This document shows, one piece after another, positions 49,786-59,376 of a DNA stretch of 64,000 bases. This stretch comes from Psychrobacillus sp032154225 (lineage in GTDB: Bacteria; Bacillota; Bacilli; Bacillales_A; Planococcaceae), in NCBI RefSeq assembly GCF_032154225.1, contig NZ_JALDYF010000019.1:1-64000 (forward strand). The letters are read 5' to 3'. The notes under the pieces are model-generated. The model saw only the letters and a list, made by a program, of their open reading frames with translations, was not told the DNA's origin and made no database searches. Positions within the stretch are counted from its first letter, which is position 1. Every line of letters begins with the position of its first letter. A program made the position numbers and the translations under genes.

Positions 49786-51087
49786 GTGACGCAAAGAGAG
49801 TTAACATCTAATAGAGAAACACCTTATTTCGTTATAAGCGTTATTTTTAGTTTGTTTTTATACATACTTGCCGCTGTTTCATTGATTGGAATTGCTATAG
49901 TACTTGTTCTTTTAGCTATTATTTTATATGCCAATATGGTGATGCTTGGATCAATTCGAGGTAATGGAATACGCATTAGTGAAAAGCAATTTCCCGATAT
50001 TTATGAACGAGTTGTTGAGCTATCCACACAAATGAATTTGAAAAAAGTTCCTGATGTATTTGTTATTCATTCAGAAGGTGCTTTTAATGCATTTGCAACA
50101 AGATTCCTAGGAAGAAATATGGTTGTTATTTATTCAGAAGTGTTTGAGCTTGCTAGAGAACAAGGCGAAGCAGAATTAGATTTTATCGTCGCGCATGAAC
50201 TTAGCCATATTAAACGCAGACATGTGTGGAAAAGTATATTAACGATGCCAGCAGCGTTTATTCCATTTCTATCTCAAGCGTATAGTCGCTCTTGTGAATA
50301 TACATGTGACCGTGAAGCTGCATACATGATTCAAAATGGAGTAGCTGCGAAGCAAGCACTAACGATTCTTGCAGTCGGAAAACAGTTATATAAAGAAGTG
50401 AATGAAGATGCATATTTAGAACAAATCCATACAGAATCTAATGTGGCGGTTTGGTTAGGTGAAGTTTTATCTAGTCATCCACTTCTTCCAAAACGAATAC
50501 AAGCAGTTGGTAAGTTTATGGACGTAGAAGGAACGCCATCTTACTACACCAATTCATCCAAAATTGCGCTTGGTGTAGGTGCTTTAATAGGTATATTCTT
50601 TGTAGCATATATTGGAGTTATAGTTCTTTTCACTACTGGTGCTATTACTTACGCTAATTTATTTTCAGGAAGTATTCTTGGAGAAACATTTGATACAGAC
50701 ACTAGCGAAGAATACGATTATGATATGACGCTTCTAATGGAGGCGGTTAATAATGGCGATGAAAATCAAGTACATGATCTCATTGCAAGCGGGGTAAATT
50801 TAGAAGAAGCAGATTCTATGGGAACTACTGCACTTCTTCACGCAGTGTATATGAATGATGATTCGATTGCACAAATATTGCTAGATGCAGGTGCTGATCC
50901 AAATACGTTTGATAGTTATTCCAACGCACTAACTGCCGCTTTATACAATGAAAATTATTATTTAGCTACACTTCTTTATGAATCCGGCGCAGACCCTACT
51001 GTTCTTGATCATGATGGCTTTTCTGGCTTTAGTTCGGTCGGCGTCAACAATGTAGAGGACTTTGAAGCGATTTTGTATAACGAATAA
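49786..51087 (+). CDS. M48-family metalloprotease with C-terminal ankyrin repeats
   Basis: 433 aa; GTG start at 49786 with AGGAG 10 nt upstream. Two N-terminal membrane helices, then the zinc motif VAHELSHIKRRH at about residues 135-146, with a downstream Glu in CEYTCDREAAYM. A third helix lies near residues 265-290. The last ~130 residues are ankyrin repeats: DMTLLMEAVNNGDENQVHDL, then TTALLHAVYMNDDSIAQILL and GADPNTFDS. The HtpX/YugP-like protease joined to ankyrins is unusual; the repeats may pick the substrate or partner. The gene stands alone with hairpins behind it. Confidence 0.82.
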   Translation: MTQRELTSNRETPYFVISVIFSLFLYILAAVSLIGIAIVLVLLAIILYANMVMLGSIRGNGIRISEKQFPDIYERVVELSTQMNLKKVPDVFVIHSEGAFNAFATRFLGRNMVVIYSEVFELAREQGEAELDFIVAHELSHIKRRHVWKSILTMPAAFIPFLSQAYSRSCEYTCDREAAYMIQNGVAAKQALTILAVGKQLYKEVNEDAYLEQIHTESNVAVWLGEVLSSHPLLPKRIQAVGKFMDVEGTPSYYTNSSKIALGVGALIGIFFVAYIGVIVLFTTGAITYANLFSGSILGETFDTDTSEEYDYDMTLLMEAVNNGDENQVHDLIASGVNLEEADSMGTTALLHAVYMNDDSIAQILLDAGADPNTFDSYSNALTAALYNENYYLATLLYESGADPTVLDHDGFSGFSSVGVNNVEDFEAILYNE

Positions 51088-51106
51088 AATATAATACAAA
51101 TAAAAT

Positions 51107-51141
51107 AAACATAGTCATTTGTTCGCCAAGTGACTATGTTT
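51107..51141 (+). terminator. Hairpin 1 after the M48-ankyrin gene
   Basis: AAACATAGTCA with TGACTATGTTT, 13-nt loop, then TATTTGTTT. Confidence 0.75.
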
Positions 51142-51180
51142 ATTTGTTTCTGATAGTGATTAACTACCTTATTTTTACTT

Positions 51181-51215
51181 AAACATAGTCATTTCTGTAG
51201 TAAATGACTATGTTT
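51181..51215. terminator. Hairpin 2, same stem as hairpin 1
   Basis: AAACATAGTCATTT with AAATGACTATGTTT, perfect 14-bp arms and a 7-nt loop. Its core repeats hairpin 1, 74 bp away. It may terminate the small minus-strand gene at 51245. Confidence 0.75.
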
Positions 51216-51244
51216 ACGTTTAAAATGAATATATTAATCTCAAC

Positions 51245-51421
51245 CTATATCAATTCAGAATACAAAAGCATAAAAAAACTAAGGAGAGCGAAGCCTAATA
51301 CAATTATTAGAGGAAACCTCTCTTTATTTTCCTGGATTCGATTCATTTTAATCAATAACGCTATACCAAGAGAAATACTTATACCCAAAAGAATAATTGG
51401 AAGCATAGTTAACAAAACCAT
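51245..51421 (-). CDS. 58-aa two-span membrane protein
   Basis: MVLLTMLPIILLGISISLGI starts the first helix; a short polar loop (NRIQENKERFP) and a second helix (IIVLGFALLSFFMLLYSEL) follow. Two helices with a charged hairpin are typical of real small membrane proteins, and the opposite-strand frame looks non-coding. AAAGGGG precedes the ATG by only 1-2 nt; a TTG two codons later has better spacing. Function unknown. Confidence 0.55.
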   Translation of the reverse strand: MVLLTMLPIILLGISISLGIALLIKMNRIQENKERFPLIIVLGFALLSFFMLLYSELI

Positions 51422-51551
51422 TCCCCTTTCTCACCTAGACTTATTTAACAACAAACCTCGTTTTACATTGAAAAAAGTGGTATAGATTTATTATTTCAGA
51501 TAATCGGTTGAATACCGTGAAGAATCGGTCGAATCAAACCACCGCAACTCC

Positions 51552-54500
51552 CTATTTAACAACAAACCTAGTTTTACTATACCCCTCTTTTTGCTTCTCT
51601 ACTTCCAAAATAGCTGGCATTGCTGCCTTCAACTCTGCAACATGTGAAATAACACCAATCATCCGTCCAGATTTTTGTAAATCGACTAGTGTATCGATTG
51701 CTTTGTTCAACGACTCTTCATCCAATGAACCAAATCCTTCGTCGATAAACATCGTATCAATTCGAATACTGCCTTGAAAGCTTTGAATAACATCCGCCAT
51801 TCCTAATGCTAAACATAAAGAAGCGTTGAACTTTTCCCCACCTGATAAAGTTTTGACGTCTCTTGTTTGTCCTGTGTAGGCATCATATACATCTAGCCCT
51901 AGACCACTTTGCTTACCATGTGTTTCTTGACGTTCACTTCTAATCAGTTGGAATTGCCCATTTGACATATGTTTCAATCGTTCATTTGCCGCTTGGACAA
52001 TTTGTTCTAAATACTCCATTTGAATATAGCGTTCAAAGGATATTTTCTGTTGATTTTGCCCTCTTAGTACGTCATATAAGTCGATTATCTGATGCACTCG
52101 CTGCTCCAAAATAGTAATTCGATCACTTGTAGAAGTAATCTTTTCCTCCAGTTTCAAGCCTGCTTGCTCATAATCTTTGGAGCCATTTAACATATTTAAT
52201 GCCCGTTCATATGCTTCTTTTAATTGCACTAATGCATCTTCCATCGGTGCAAGCTCAACTCTTTCATTATCTGCAAGCTGAGCTTTTCCTTCTCTCACTT
52301 GTTCTGTCAATGTATGAAGTGTTTGCTTATACGAGGTGCACCATTCTTTTAAAGTAAATCGATCGCCCTCAGACAGTTTAGCTTTCACGTATACTTCAAT
52401 CGAGCCAAAGCTAGACTTCGCTAATGCTTCATTCAATTGCATGTAGGCTTTGTTGCATTTTTCACTCGTCTCTTTTTCTGCCATTACAGCATGTTCGAGT
52501 GCTAATTGCGCTTTTGTAAAAGCTTCTGTTGCCAGTTGAAGCTGCTTTTGGGCAATGTTCCAATCATTTTCTAGTTGCTCTTTATGCCCCGTTGCCATGC
52601 TAATTTGGCTTTTCAGTTCATTTAATGTTGGAATATGAGCTGGGATGGCAGTTTGTTTCGATTCGTACACTGCTTTTACTTGCTCTAGCTGACTCTTTTG
52701 TTGTAGATAAATTGTCTCCATCTTCACTTTTTCTTGCTCTAGTTTCTCTAACTTTAGGAAATTATTTTTATATATCTCTTTTTGTGAATTAAGTTTCTCT
52801 TTTTCTACACGAAGATTCTTTATTTCAACTTGAAGATTTTCAACACTTTCTTTCAGCTGATTTGCCTCTATTAAAGATACGTGAAGCTCGTCTAGTTTTG
52901 CAGTAAGCTTTTGGCCATTTTCTTCTGCTGCTTCTTTTTTTGCCTGGATTGTTAAAGAGCTAGACTCTTGCTTGTTAAGTTGTTCTTTTAATTGTTTTAG
53001 CTCTTCTTCGTCTATGGCCTGTTCATGCATGTCGACTCCTGTTAGCTGATGCTCCGTGCTTCCACAAACCGGACATGCTTCCCCAGAAAGAAGTTGGGAT
53101 GCAAGAATACTCGCTTGGTTGCTCATCCACTTTCGTTCTTCCAAACGATAAGCTTCCAACATTACTTGAAAAATTTGCTCTTGTTTCGTTTCTTCTATTT
53201 GAAATGCATTCAATTGTTTTTCATTTGCCAAATATTCTTGTAGCCCATTAAATTGCGCTTGTAATAATGTCAGTTGCTGTACTTTTTCATCGAGCGGTTC
53301 TACTAACTGCTCCAATTGCTCTATTTTTTCTTTTTGCGCATTATGCGATTCTTTTTCCGCTGCGAAAAGATTCACTTTTAGTCGCACTTGATCTGCTAGT
53401 TCTGTAGCCTGCTTCTCCAGATCAAGCACTTCTATTCTTTTTACTTCAAGTTCTTCAAATAAAGGCAGTAACGCATTTAACTGAATGAGTGCTTCTACGC
53501 TTTTTTCCCGTTCCTCTTTTTTAGCATCCTCACTTGTATACGTATTTTCTACTCGTTTTGCAGCTTCTTCCGTTAGAAGGACACCTTTTTTCGACACTTC
53601 TAGCAATTGGAGTTTAGTATGTGCTTCCGCTTTTAATTCACTATAATAAACTTCTATTGGTTCAATAGAACTCGCTCGTTCCGCAGCTTCTAATTGACGC
53701 TGTTTTTGCTCATATTCTACAGATTGCTCCTGTAGCGTTTTTAGCCTCTCGCTCTTTTCTTCCAGTTCGATAAATCGTGCATTCACTGCTTTTGCTTCAT
53801 GATAAGCTGCTTGTTTATCAGAATGCTTGGCGTATGCTTTACGGTAAGCAAGTTCATCTTCCTGTATCTTTGCTGAATAAAAAGCCGTTTCTTCCTTTAA
53901 TGCATCGATTAAATGGAACAAGTTAAAGTTTCCAGACCCAATCAATTGAAAGACGCTAGAATCTCGCATTGGAAAAGAAGCAACAATCTGTTCTGTATAG
54001 CTATTTCGAGTCGATTCTTCTTTTGTTAATTCCGCTTCAGCAAGAAGCTTTTTGTCTTTTAATCGTTCACTTATCATTTTATACGGTTCAGTTTTGAAAA
54101 TTTTACGTAAAATAGCTTCTTTATTTTCCGTTTGGGAGGTAAGTAGCTTTCGGAACTCTCCTTGTGGTAGCATCACAATTTGACTAAACTGATCGAGTGA
54201 AAGACCGATGATGTCTTCTATCTTTTTATTAATTTCTGAAACAATTTGTCTTTCTACTACAGGCACTTCACCTGATCCTTTCCTTTCGAAAAATTCGTAT
54301 CGTTCGCCTGTTGCACTTTTATTCCCCTTTTTCACATGAGGAAGCTGGCGTAAAATTCGGTATACACGACCATGTATTTCAAACGTTAACTCCACGGATG
54401 TATGTGTTTCGTCTGCAGCAAAGTCACTTCGCATCATTTTCGTATCACGTCGATCTTCTCCGCTACCATATCCATATAGCGCAAAACAAATACCATCGAA

Positions 54501-54632
54501 AATCGTCGTTTTTCCTGCGCCAGTGGCACCCGAAATAACAAATAATCGATTACCTTTTAACTCAGAAAAGTCGATTGTCTCCGTAAATTTATATGGGCCG
54601 AACGCAGTCATTTTTAATTGAATTGGTTTCAC
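51552..54632 (-). CDS. sbcC: SbcC exonuclease subunit (SMC-like ATPase)
   Basis: 1026 aa. Walker A SGATGAGKTTIFD near the N-terminus, two long coiled-coil arms, the zinc hook GEACPVCGSTEH around residue 515, and the C-terminal half with TLSGGEKFNASLCLALGMAD and FIDEGFGSLDEESL. With SbcD it cuts hairpins and blocked DNA ends. Starts 4 bp inside sbcD (ATGA). Confidence 0.94.
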   Translation of the reverse strand: MKPIQLKMTAFGPYKFTETIDFSELKGNRLFVISGATGAGKTTIFDGICFALYGYGSGEDRRDTKMMRSDFAADETHTSVELTFEIHGRVYRILRQLPHVKKGNKSATGERYEFFERKGSGEVPVVERQIVSEINKKIEDIIGLSLDQFSQIVMLPQGEFRKLLTSQTENKEAILRKIFKTEPYKMISERLKDKKLLAEAELTKEESTRNSYTEQIVASFPMRDSSVFQLIGSGNFNLFHLIDALKEETAFYSAKIQEDELAYRKAYAKHSDKQAAYHEAKAVNARFIELEEKSERLKTLQEQSVEYEQKQRQLEAAERASSIEPIEVYYSELKAEAHTKLQLLEVSKKGVLLTEEAAKRVENTYTSEDAKKEEREKSVEALIQLNALLPLFEELEVKRIEVLDLEKQATELADQVRLKVNLFAAEKESHNAQKEKIEQLEQLVEPLDEKVQQLTLLQAQFNGLQEYLANEKQLNAFQIEETKQEQIFQVMLEAYRLEERKWMSNQASILASQLLSGEACPVCGSTEHQLTGVDMHEQAIDEEELKQLKEQLNKQESSSLTIQAKKEAAEENGQKLTAKLDELHVSLIEANQLKESVENLQVEIKNLRVEKEKLNSQKEIYKNNFLKLEKLEQEKVKMETIYLQQKSQLEQVKAVYESKQTAIPAHIPTLNELKSQISMATGHKEQLENDWNIAQKQLQLATEAFTKAQLALEHAVMAEKETSEKCNKAYMQLNEALAKSSFGSIEVYVKAKLSEGDRFTLKEWCTSYKQTLHTLTEQVREGKAQLADNERVELAPMEDALVQLKEAYERALNMLNGSKDYEQAGLKLEEKITSTSDRITILEQRVHQIIDLYDVLRGQNQQKISFERYIQMEYLEQIVQAANERLKHMSNGQFQLIRSERQETHGKQSGLGLDVYDAYTGQTRDVKTLSGGEKFNASLCLALGMADVIQSFQGSIRIDTMFIDEGFGSLDEESLNKAIDTLVDLQKSGRMIGVISHVAELKAAMPAILEVEKQKEGYSKTRFVVK

Positions 54633-55792
54633 GCTTCACTTCCTCCTTCCCGCTCATCACTTAATAATTGATCTAACACTTCTTTAAACAATGCCTCTGT
54701 TTCTTCGGATGGGGTTTTCCCGCTCACTTCCGTATAAAATGCTTGGAACAGTGTAACGTCGTCCATCTTTCTGCGAGAAACAGGCTTCTCACCCTCTTCT
54801 GGTGTAGATGTAAACGTTTTTCGTTCTACATGCATCGCATTTGGATATACTGTGCGAACTTGCTCCATCGGCGATAGAATGGGTGTTTCATCTAGCAACT
54901 TTACGAATACAAAATCTTCACTGACAGAGTGCTTCAAAATTGCATTCATATAACCTTCTACTGTGCGCATATCTCGTCTAGGTGTTAGTAATAGTTTTTC
55001 AAGCGTGACTTTTCCTTCATCATCCAGATGAACAATATAAAAACCTTTTTTATGATGCTCTTCAGAAATGGAATATTTTAATGGAGATCCTGCGTATTGA
55101 ATCGTTTCATTTAACACATAATGTGCTTGGTGAAGATGTCCAAGCGCAGTGTAATGAAAGCTGTTAAATAATGCAGCATCCACATATTCTGCTCCACCAA
55201 TTGCAAGTGGACGCTCAGAATCACTCGTATTCCCCTCTTCCTGGCCGTGAGGAGTAACAAAAGCATGTCCTACAAATACATGCCTTTTTGTCGAATCTAA
55301 CTTTTTTTCAATTTCTTGTACGATTTTTTTCATTGCTTCTTGATGCGTTGTTACTTGATCGTCTTCGAATATAAAACGTACTTGGGAGGGATCAGCGTAT
55401 GGTATTAGGTGGAAATGTACTTCACCGTGTTCATCATTTATAACAACTGGTTTTAAGTCTTTCTCTAATTGACCAACCATATGCAAACCAGTTTCTTTCA
55501 TTAATTGGCTTCCAAAGTTTAAACGACCTGGACTATCGTGATTACCAGCGATGCTTAATACTGGAACTTTATGTTGTAAAACGATTTCTGCTAATAGTTC
55601 ATCTAATAAATTCACCGCTTCTGTCGGTGGTACTGCACGATCGTATAAGTCGCCTGCAATAATAATGGCATCTGGTTTCTCTGTTTCGATAGCTTGCATG
55701 AATTGTTTGAGAACGAATCGCTGTTCATCTGTCATGTAGATACCTTGTACTAATTTTCCTAAATGCCAATCTGCGGTGTGAAAAAATTTCAT
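54629..55792 (-). CDS. sbcD: SbcD exonuclease subunit
   Basis: 387 aa. Metallophosphoesterase motifs: HTADWHLGK, GDLYDRAVPP, AGNHDSPGRL, and GHLH near residue 215. Nuclease subunit of the SbcCD (Mre11/Rad50-type) complex. Confidence 0.94.
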   Translation of the reverse strand: MKFFHTADWHLGKLVQGIYMTDEQRFVLKQFMQAIETEKPDAIIIAGDLYDRAVPPTEAVNLLDELLAEIVLQHKVPVLSIAGNHDSPGRLNFGSQLMKETGLHMVGQLEKDLKPVVINDEHGEVHFHLIPYADPSQVRFIFEDDQVTTHQEAMKKIVQEIEKKLDSTKRHVFVGHAFVTPHGQEEGNTSDSERPLAIGGAEYVDAALFNSFHYTALGHLHQAHYVLNETIQYAGSPLKYSISEEHHKKGFYIVHLDDEGKVTLEKLLLTPRRDMRTVEGYMNAILKHSVSEDFVFVKLLDETPILSPMEQVRTVYPNAMHVERKTFTSTPEEGEKPVSRRKMDDVTLFQAFYTEVSGKTPSEETEALFKEVLDQLLSDEREGGSEA

Positions 55793-55924
55793 AGGAATAG
55801 CTCCCTTCTTGCTTCTTTTAGTTTATTTTAACAGAATAATGTACTTGTAAAATGTGACATTTCCATATTTTCTATGCACCATATCGGTTGACATGGTATT
55901 ATGTTTGAGGAAGGAGGATGTTTT

Positions 55925-57454
55925 ATGTCAACAGAAGCTTATCAATTAACTGCCATAATTATTTATATGGCCGCAATGCTTATTATCGGTTGGTATTCAT
56001 ATAGAAAAACTGCAAACCTTACAGACTACATGCTCGGTGGACGTTCACTTGGACCAGCTGTAACTGCATTGAGTGCCGGAGCTGCCGATATGTCCGGTTG
56101 GTTATTAATGGGGTTACCTGGAGCAATATATCTTTCAGGTATGGGTGAAGCTTGGATTGCAATCGGTCTTTCCATCGGTGCTTATTTAAACTGGTTATTC
56201 GTTGCACCAAGACTACGTGTATACACACAAGTATCGAGTAATTCCATTACAATTCCAAGTTATTTACAAAGTCGCTTAAAGGATTCGTCAAACTTATTAC
56301 GAATTGCCTCGGGCCTTATTATATTGCTTTTCTTTACGTTTTACGTGTCTTCTGGAATGGTAGCAGGAGGAGTATTTTTCGAAAGCTCTTTTGGTCTTGA
56401 TTATCATACTGGATTACTAATCGTTTCGGCAGTTGTAGTAGCATATACATTATTCGGAGGTTTCTTAGCAGTAAGTTACACCGATTTCCTTCAAGGTTTA
56501 TTAATGTTCTTAGCTCTTATTGCTATACCTGTTGTTGGAGTATTTATGACAGGTGGAATTGGTGAAACTGTAGAATCTATCAAATCTGTTAATCCTTCGC
56601 ATTTGAGTCTTTTTGCAGGGACAACAACAATAGGTATTATTTCTACTCTTGCATGGGGACTTGGCTACTTTGGTCAACCTCATATTATTGTTCGCTTTAT
56701 GGCAATTAGTTCTGTTAAAGAAACAAAACAAGCTCGTCGAATCGGTATTGGTTGGATGGTTTTAAGTTTGGGTGGGGCGATTGCAACTGCTTTGGTAGGT
56801 GTTGCTTACTTCGTACAAAATCCAGATGCAACATTGACTAGTCCAGAAGCTGTTTTCATCGCACTGGGACAAGTTATTTTCCATCCATTTATCGCTGGAC
56901 TTATGCTTGCAGCCGTTTTAGCGGCAATTATGAGTACGATCGCATCTCAACTAATTGTAACATCTTCTGCTTTGGTCGAGGATTTATACAAAGCCATTAT
57001 TAGAACAGATGCTCCGGATAAAACATATGTGAATCTTGGAAGAATGGCAGTACTTTTCGTTTCAATCGCTGCAGCAATTCTTGCTTGGGGAGAAAATGAT
57101 ACAATTCTGCAGCTTGTTTCGTTTGCATGGGCAGGCTTTGGGGCTTCGTTTGGACCAGTCATCTTGCTAACACTTTACTGGAAAAAAATTACCTCTTCTG
57201 GCGCAGTAGCAGGTATGGTTGTTGGTGCAGTAACTGTTTTAGTTTGGGAAACAATTGACAAGTTTTCAGTTTCATTAGATGGAATCTTTCCAGATTTCGT
57301 TTTATTATCAATTGATTCTTTATATGAAATCGTTCCTGGTTTCGTTTTAGGATTAATCGCTACAGTCGTTGTTAGCTTATTGACTTACAAACCAAATGCT
57401 GAGATTGAGAAAGAATTTGATGAAACTGTCCGTTTATTAAAACGTGATCGCTAA
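55925..57454 (+). CDS. putP: Sodium/proline symporter
   Basis: 509 aa, 13 membrane helices. SSS-family marks: DYMLGGRSLGPAVTALSAGA, DMSGWLLMGLPGA, the LGYFGQPHIIVRFMAI segment and AILAAIMSTIASQL-like LAAIMSTIASQLIVTSS. Start: ATG at 55925 with AAGGAGG 7 nt upstream. PutP and the osmotic-stress form OpuE are hard to separate by eye. Confidence 0.87.
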   Translation: MSTEAYQLTAIIIYMAAMLIIGWYSYRKTANLTDYMLGGRSLGPAVTALSAGAADMSGWLLMGLPGAIYLSGMGEAWIAIGLSIGAYLNWLFVAPRLRVYTQVSSNSITIPSYLQSRLKDSSNLLRIASGLIILLFFTFYVSSGMVAGGVFFESSFGLDYHTGLLIVSAVVVAYTLFGGFLAVSYTDFLQGLLMFLALIAIPVVGVFMTGGIGETVESIKSVNPSHLSLFAGTTTIGIISTLAWGLGYFGQPHIIVRFMAISSVKETKQARRIGIGWMVLSLGGAIATALVGVAYFVQNPDATLTSPEAVFIALGQVIFHPFIAGLMLAAVLAAIMSTIASQLIVTSSALVEDLYKAIIRTDAPDKTYVNLGRMAVLFVSIAAAILAWGENDTILQLVSFAWAGFGASFGPVILLTLYWKKITSSGAVAGMVVGAVTVLVWETIDKFSVSLDGIFPDFVLLSIDSLYEIVPGFVLGLIATVVVSLLTYKPNAEIEKEFDETVRLLKRDR

Positions 57455-58047
57455 GTAAAAACTCTTAGCGTTGCAGTTTCCGGCTCGCTCTAGGCTTCCC
57501 ATTGAGCTATATGATGAACGGAAAAACTTAACTTGTTGGTCGATCATCGTATAGCAAATGTCCGCCTTCCGCTCGCCAAAAAATTCAGTACCAAGCAGTT
57601 AAGTGCTTTTGGCAATTGGAGAAGCAAGTCACATTCTATATAATATGGAGGCCGCCAAAGATGCATTTTGGCGGCTCTTTGTATTTTTTCAAAGGACACT
57701 TCTACACGTTGATCCATTGTATAAGTAAAAACCAGCTTTACCTATTTAACACGAAGGACTGAATAATTAATTGTTTTTATTCTAAACAGATTAGATTCGC
57801 TTTTTACTGTCTAAAAAGCAAAGAAGTGCATACTTCGTAAAAACACTAGAAAGAATATGACTACATTCTTCAAAATTAGATGGAATGTAGTTCAAAGCGG
57901 CAACTCTAGCGGAATTAGCGGATTTTTTTTGCACCAATAGCGAATCGTCAGGTGCACCAAGCTGAAAGCCATGCGGGAGCACGCTTTTTTGGTCATCGAG
58001 TAGTCAACTGGACATCTAGTTTGTACTATCTGACCTATATGATATTC
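57455..58047. other. Long intergenic region between putP and des
   Basis: About 590 bp. It holds a terminator-like hairpin (57651-57690) and stretches of higher GC with CCGCTTCCGCTCGCC-like runs seen as intergenic repeats in related genomes. A minus-strand frame of 63 codons (57791-57982) lacks a ribosome site and I do not accept it. Confidence 0.5.
57651..57690 (+). terminator. Terminator in the putP-des gap
   Basis: GCCGCCAAA pairs perfectly with TTTGGCGGC around 7 nt, followed by TCTTTGTATTTTTT. Confidence 0.75.
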
Positions 58048-58061
58048 GTCATACTTATGAC
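58048..58061 (+). promoter_or_regulatory. Candidate DesR binding dyad upstream of des
   Basis: GTCATACTTATGAC, arms GTCATA and TATGAC, overlapping a second dyad TATGA-N6-TCATA (58039-58054). TTGACG at 58062-58067 lies right behind it and could be the -35; the -10 is poor, as expected for an activator-dependent promoter. DesR binding is inferred from position only. Confidence 0.45.
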
Positions 58062-58137
58062 TTGACGTTTATGCCTACTCCTAATAGCAGTATTTCATTA
58101 TAGTTAAGATAATGATTCTGTCTAGGAGGAATAAGTT

Positions 58138-59190
58138 GTGAGTAGAGAAAAAACGCTTGAATTACGTAAAAATGTAAAGCCTTTTGAAAATTCTGAACTA
58201 AAGAAGAGTATTTTTCAACTTATTAATACAGTCCCACCATTTTTCATCCTGTGGTTTTTAGCTTACTTAAGCTTAGATGTTTCCGTTTGGTTAGCAGTAG
58301 CCTTAGCTGTTGTCGCAGCCGGATTTGTCATTCGCATCTTCATCATTTTCCATGACTGTACGCATGGTTCTTTCTTCAAAAATAAGAAAGCAAACAATAT
58401 TACTGGGACAATCACTGGGATTATCACATTATTTGCGTATGAAAAGTGGAAACGCGAGCATAATATCCACCATGCAACAAGCGGTAACTTAGACAAACGC
58501 GGTGTCGGCGATATTTGGATGATGACTGTAGACGAATATGTAGAAGCTTCTCCGATGAAGCGATTTTCTTATAGACTTTATCGCAATCCAATCGTGATGT
58601 TTGGCTTTGGTCCAGCATTATTATTTTTAGTAAGTAATCGTTTTAACAATAAAGATGCTCGCAAAAAAGAGCGTAACAATACGTATTTGATAAACGTTTC
58701 GGTAGTTGCTTTATACGCACTAATGATTTGGTTAATCGGATGGCAAGCATTTGCTATCATTCAAGGTACGATTCTTTTCGTAGCTGGTGCATTAGGCATT
58801 TGGTTATTCTATGTACAACATCAATTTGAAGATTCTTATTTTGAAGATGAAGCAGACTGGGACTATGTAAAAGCTGCAGTCGAAGGAAGCTCTTATTACA
58901 AGCTGCCAAAATTATTACAATGGGTAACTGGAAATATTGGTTTCCATCATGTGCATCACTTAAGCCCAAGAGTTCCTAACTACAACTTGGAAAGAGCACA
59001 TGAATCTACTCCACCTTTACAAAAAGCAACAACGATCAATCTTCGTAAAAGCTTAGAATCGATTCGCTTCCGTTTGTTTGATGAAGAAAACAAAAGTTTT
59101 GTAAGCTTTAGAGAAATTAAACATTTGCTTAAAAACTCTAAAAATGCTGTAAAATTAAGCGCAAAGAGCACAAGTATCGAAAGCAAATAG
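58138..59190 (+). CDS. des: Acyl-lipid (delta-5-type) fatty acid desaturase
   Basis: 350 aa, GTG start at 58138 behind AGGAGGA. Close to B. subtilis Des over the whole length. The three His boxes are HDCTH (72-76), HNIHH (108-112) and HHVHH near residue 275, which hold the di-iron centre. Four membrane helices. It puts a double bond into membrane lipid acyl chains at low temperature. It lies upstream of desK-desR as in B. subtilis. Confidence 0.93.
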   Translation: MSREKTLELRKNVKPFENSELKKSIFQLINTVPPFFILWFLAYLSLDVSVWLAVALAVVAAGFVIRIFIIFHDCTHGSFFKNKKANNITGTITGIITLFAYEKWKREHNIHHATSGNLDKRGVGDIWMMTVDEYVEASPMKRFSYRLYRNPIVMFGFGPALLFLVSNRFNNKDARKKERNNTYLINVSVVALYALMIWLIGWQAFAIIQGTILFVAGALGIWLFYVQHQFEDSYFEDEADWDYVKAAVEGSSYYKLPKLLQWVTGNIGFHHVHHLSPRVPNYNLERAHESTPPLQKATTINLRKSLESIRFRLFDEENKSFVSFREIKHLLKNSKNAVKLSAKSTSIESK

Positions 59191-59207
59191 GCTTTATCTA
59201 AAGAAGA

Positions 59208-59238
59208 AACCATTCCAATTTAGACAGGAATGGTTTTT
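59208..59238 (+). terminator. des terminator
   Basis: AACCATTCC pairs with GGAATGGTT around 10 nt, then TTTCC. Confidence 0.75.
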
Positions 59239-59258
59239 CCTTTATAATAAAGAAAAGC

Positions 59259-59335
59259 AGAAGCGCCTATGCCTGCCCCGAGGGGCTTGGCGTTATGGCT
59301 AGACAATTACTAAGTATGAAAGCTTATACTTTCTT
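59259..59335. repeat. Planococcaceae-type palindromic intergenic repeat, short copy
   Basis: AGAAGCGCCTATGCCTGCCC, GAGGGGC, GGCTAGACAATTACTA and ACTTTCTTA in the same order as 22512-22679, without the internal insert. It lies between des and desK, just ahead of the desK ribosome site. Confidence 0.8.
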
Positions 59336-59376
59336 AATTTGCTAAGATACACATATGAATTAAAGAGGTGTCGCAA

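Noticed and set aside
51204..51485. 93-aa plus-strand frame after the M48-ankyrin gene
   Set aside because: Starts within a hairpin without a ribosome site. The opposite strand encodes a more convincing two-helix protein.
57791..57982. 63-aa minus-strand frame between putP and des
   Set aside because: No ribosome site, composition typical of intergenic repeats, and no recognisable domain.
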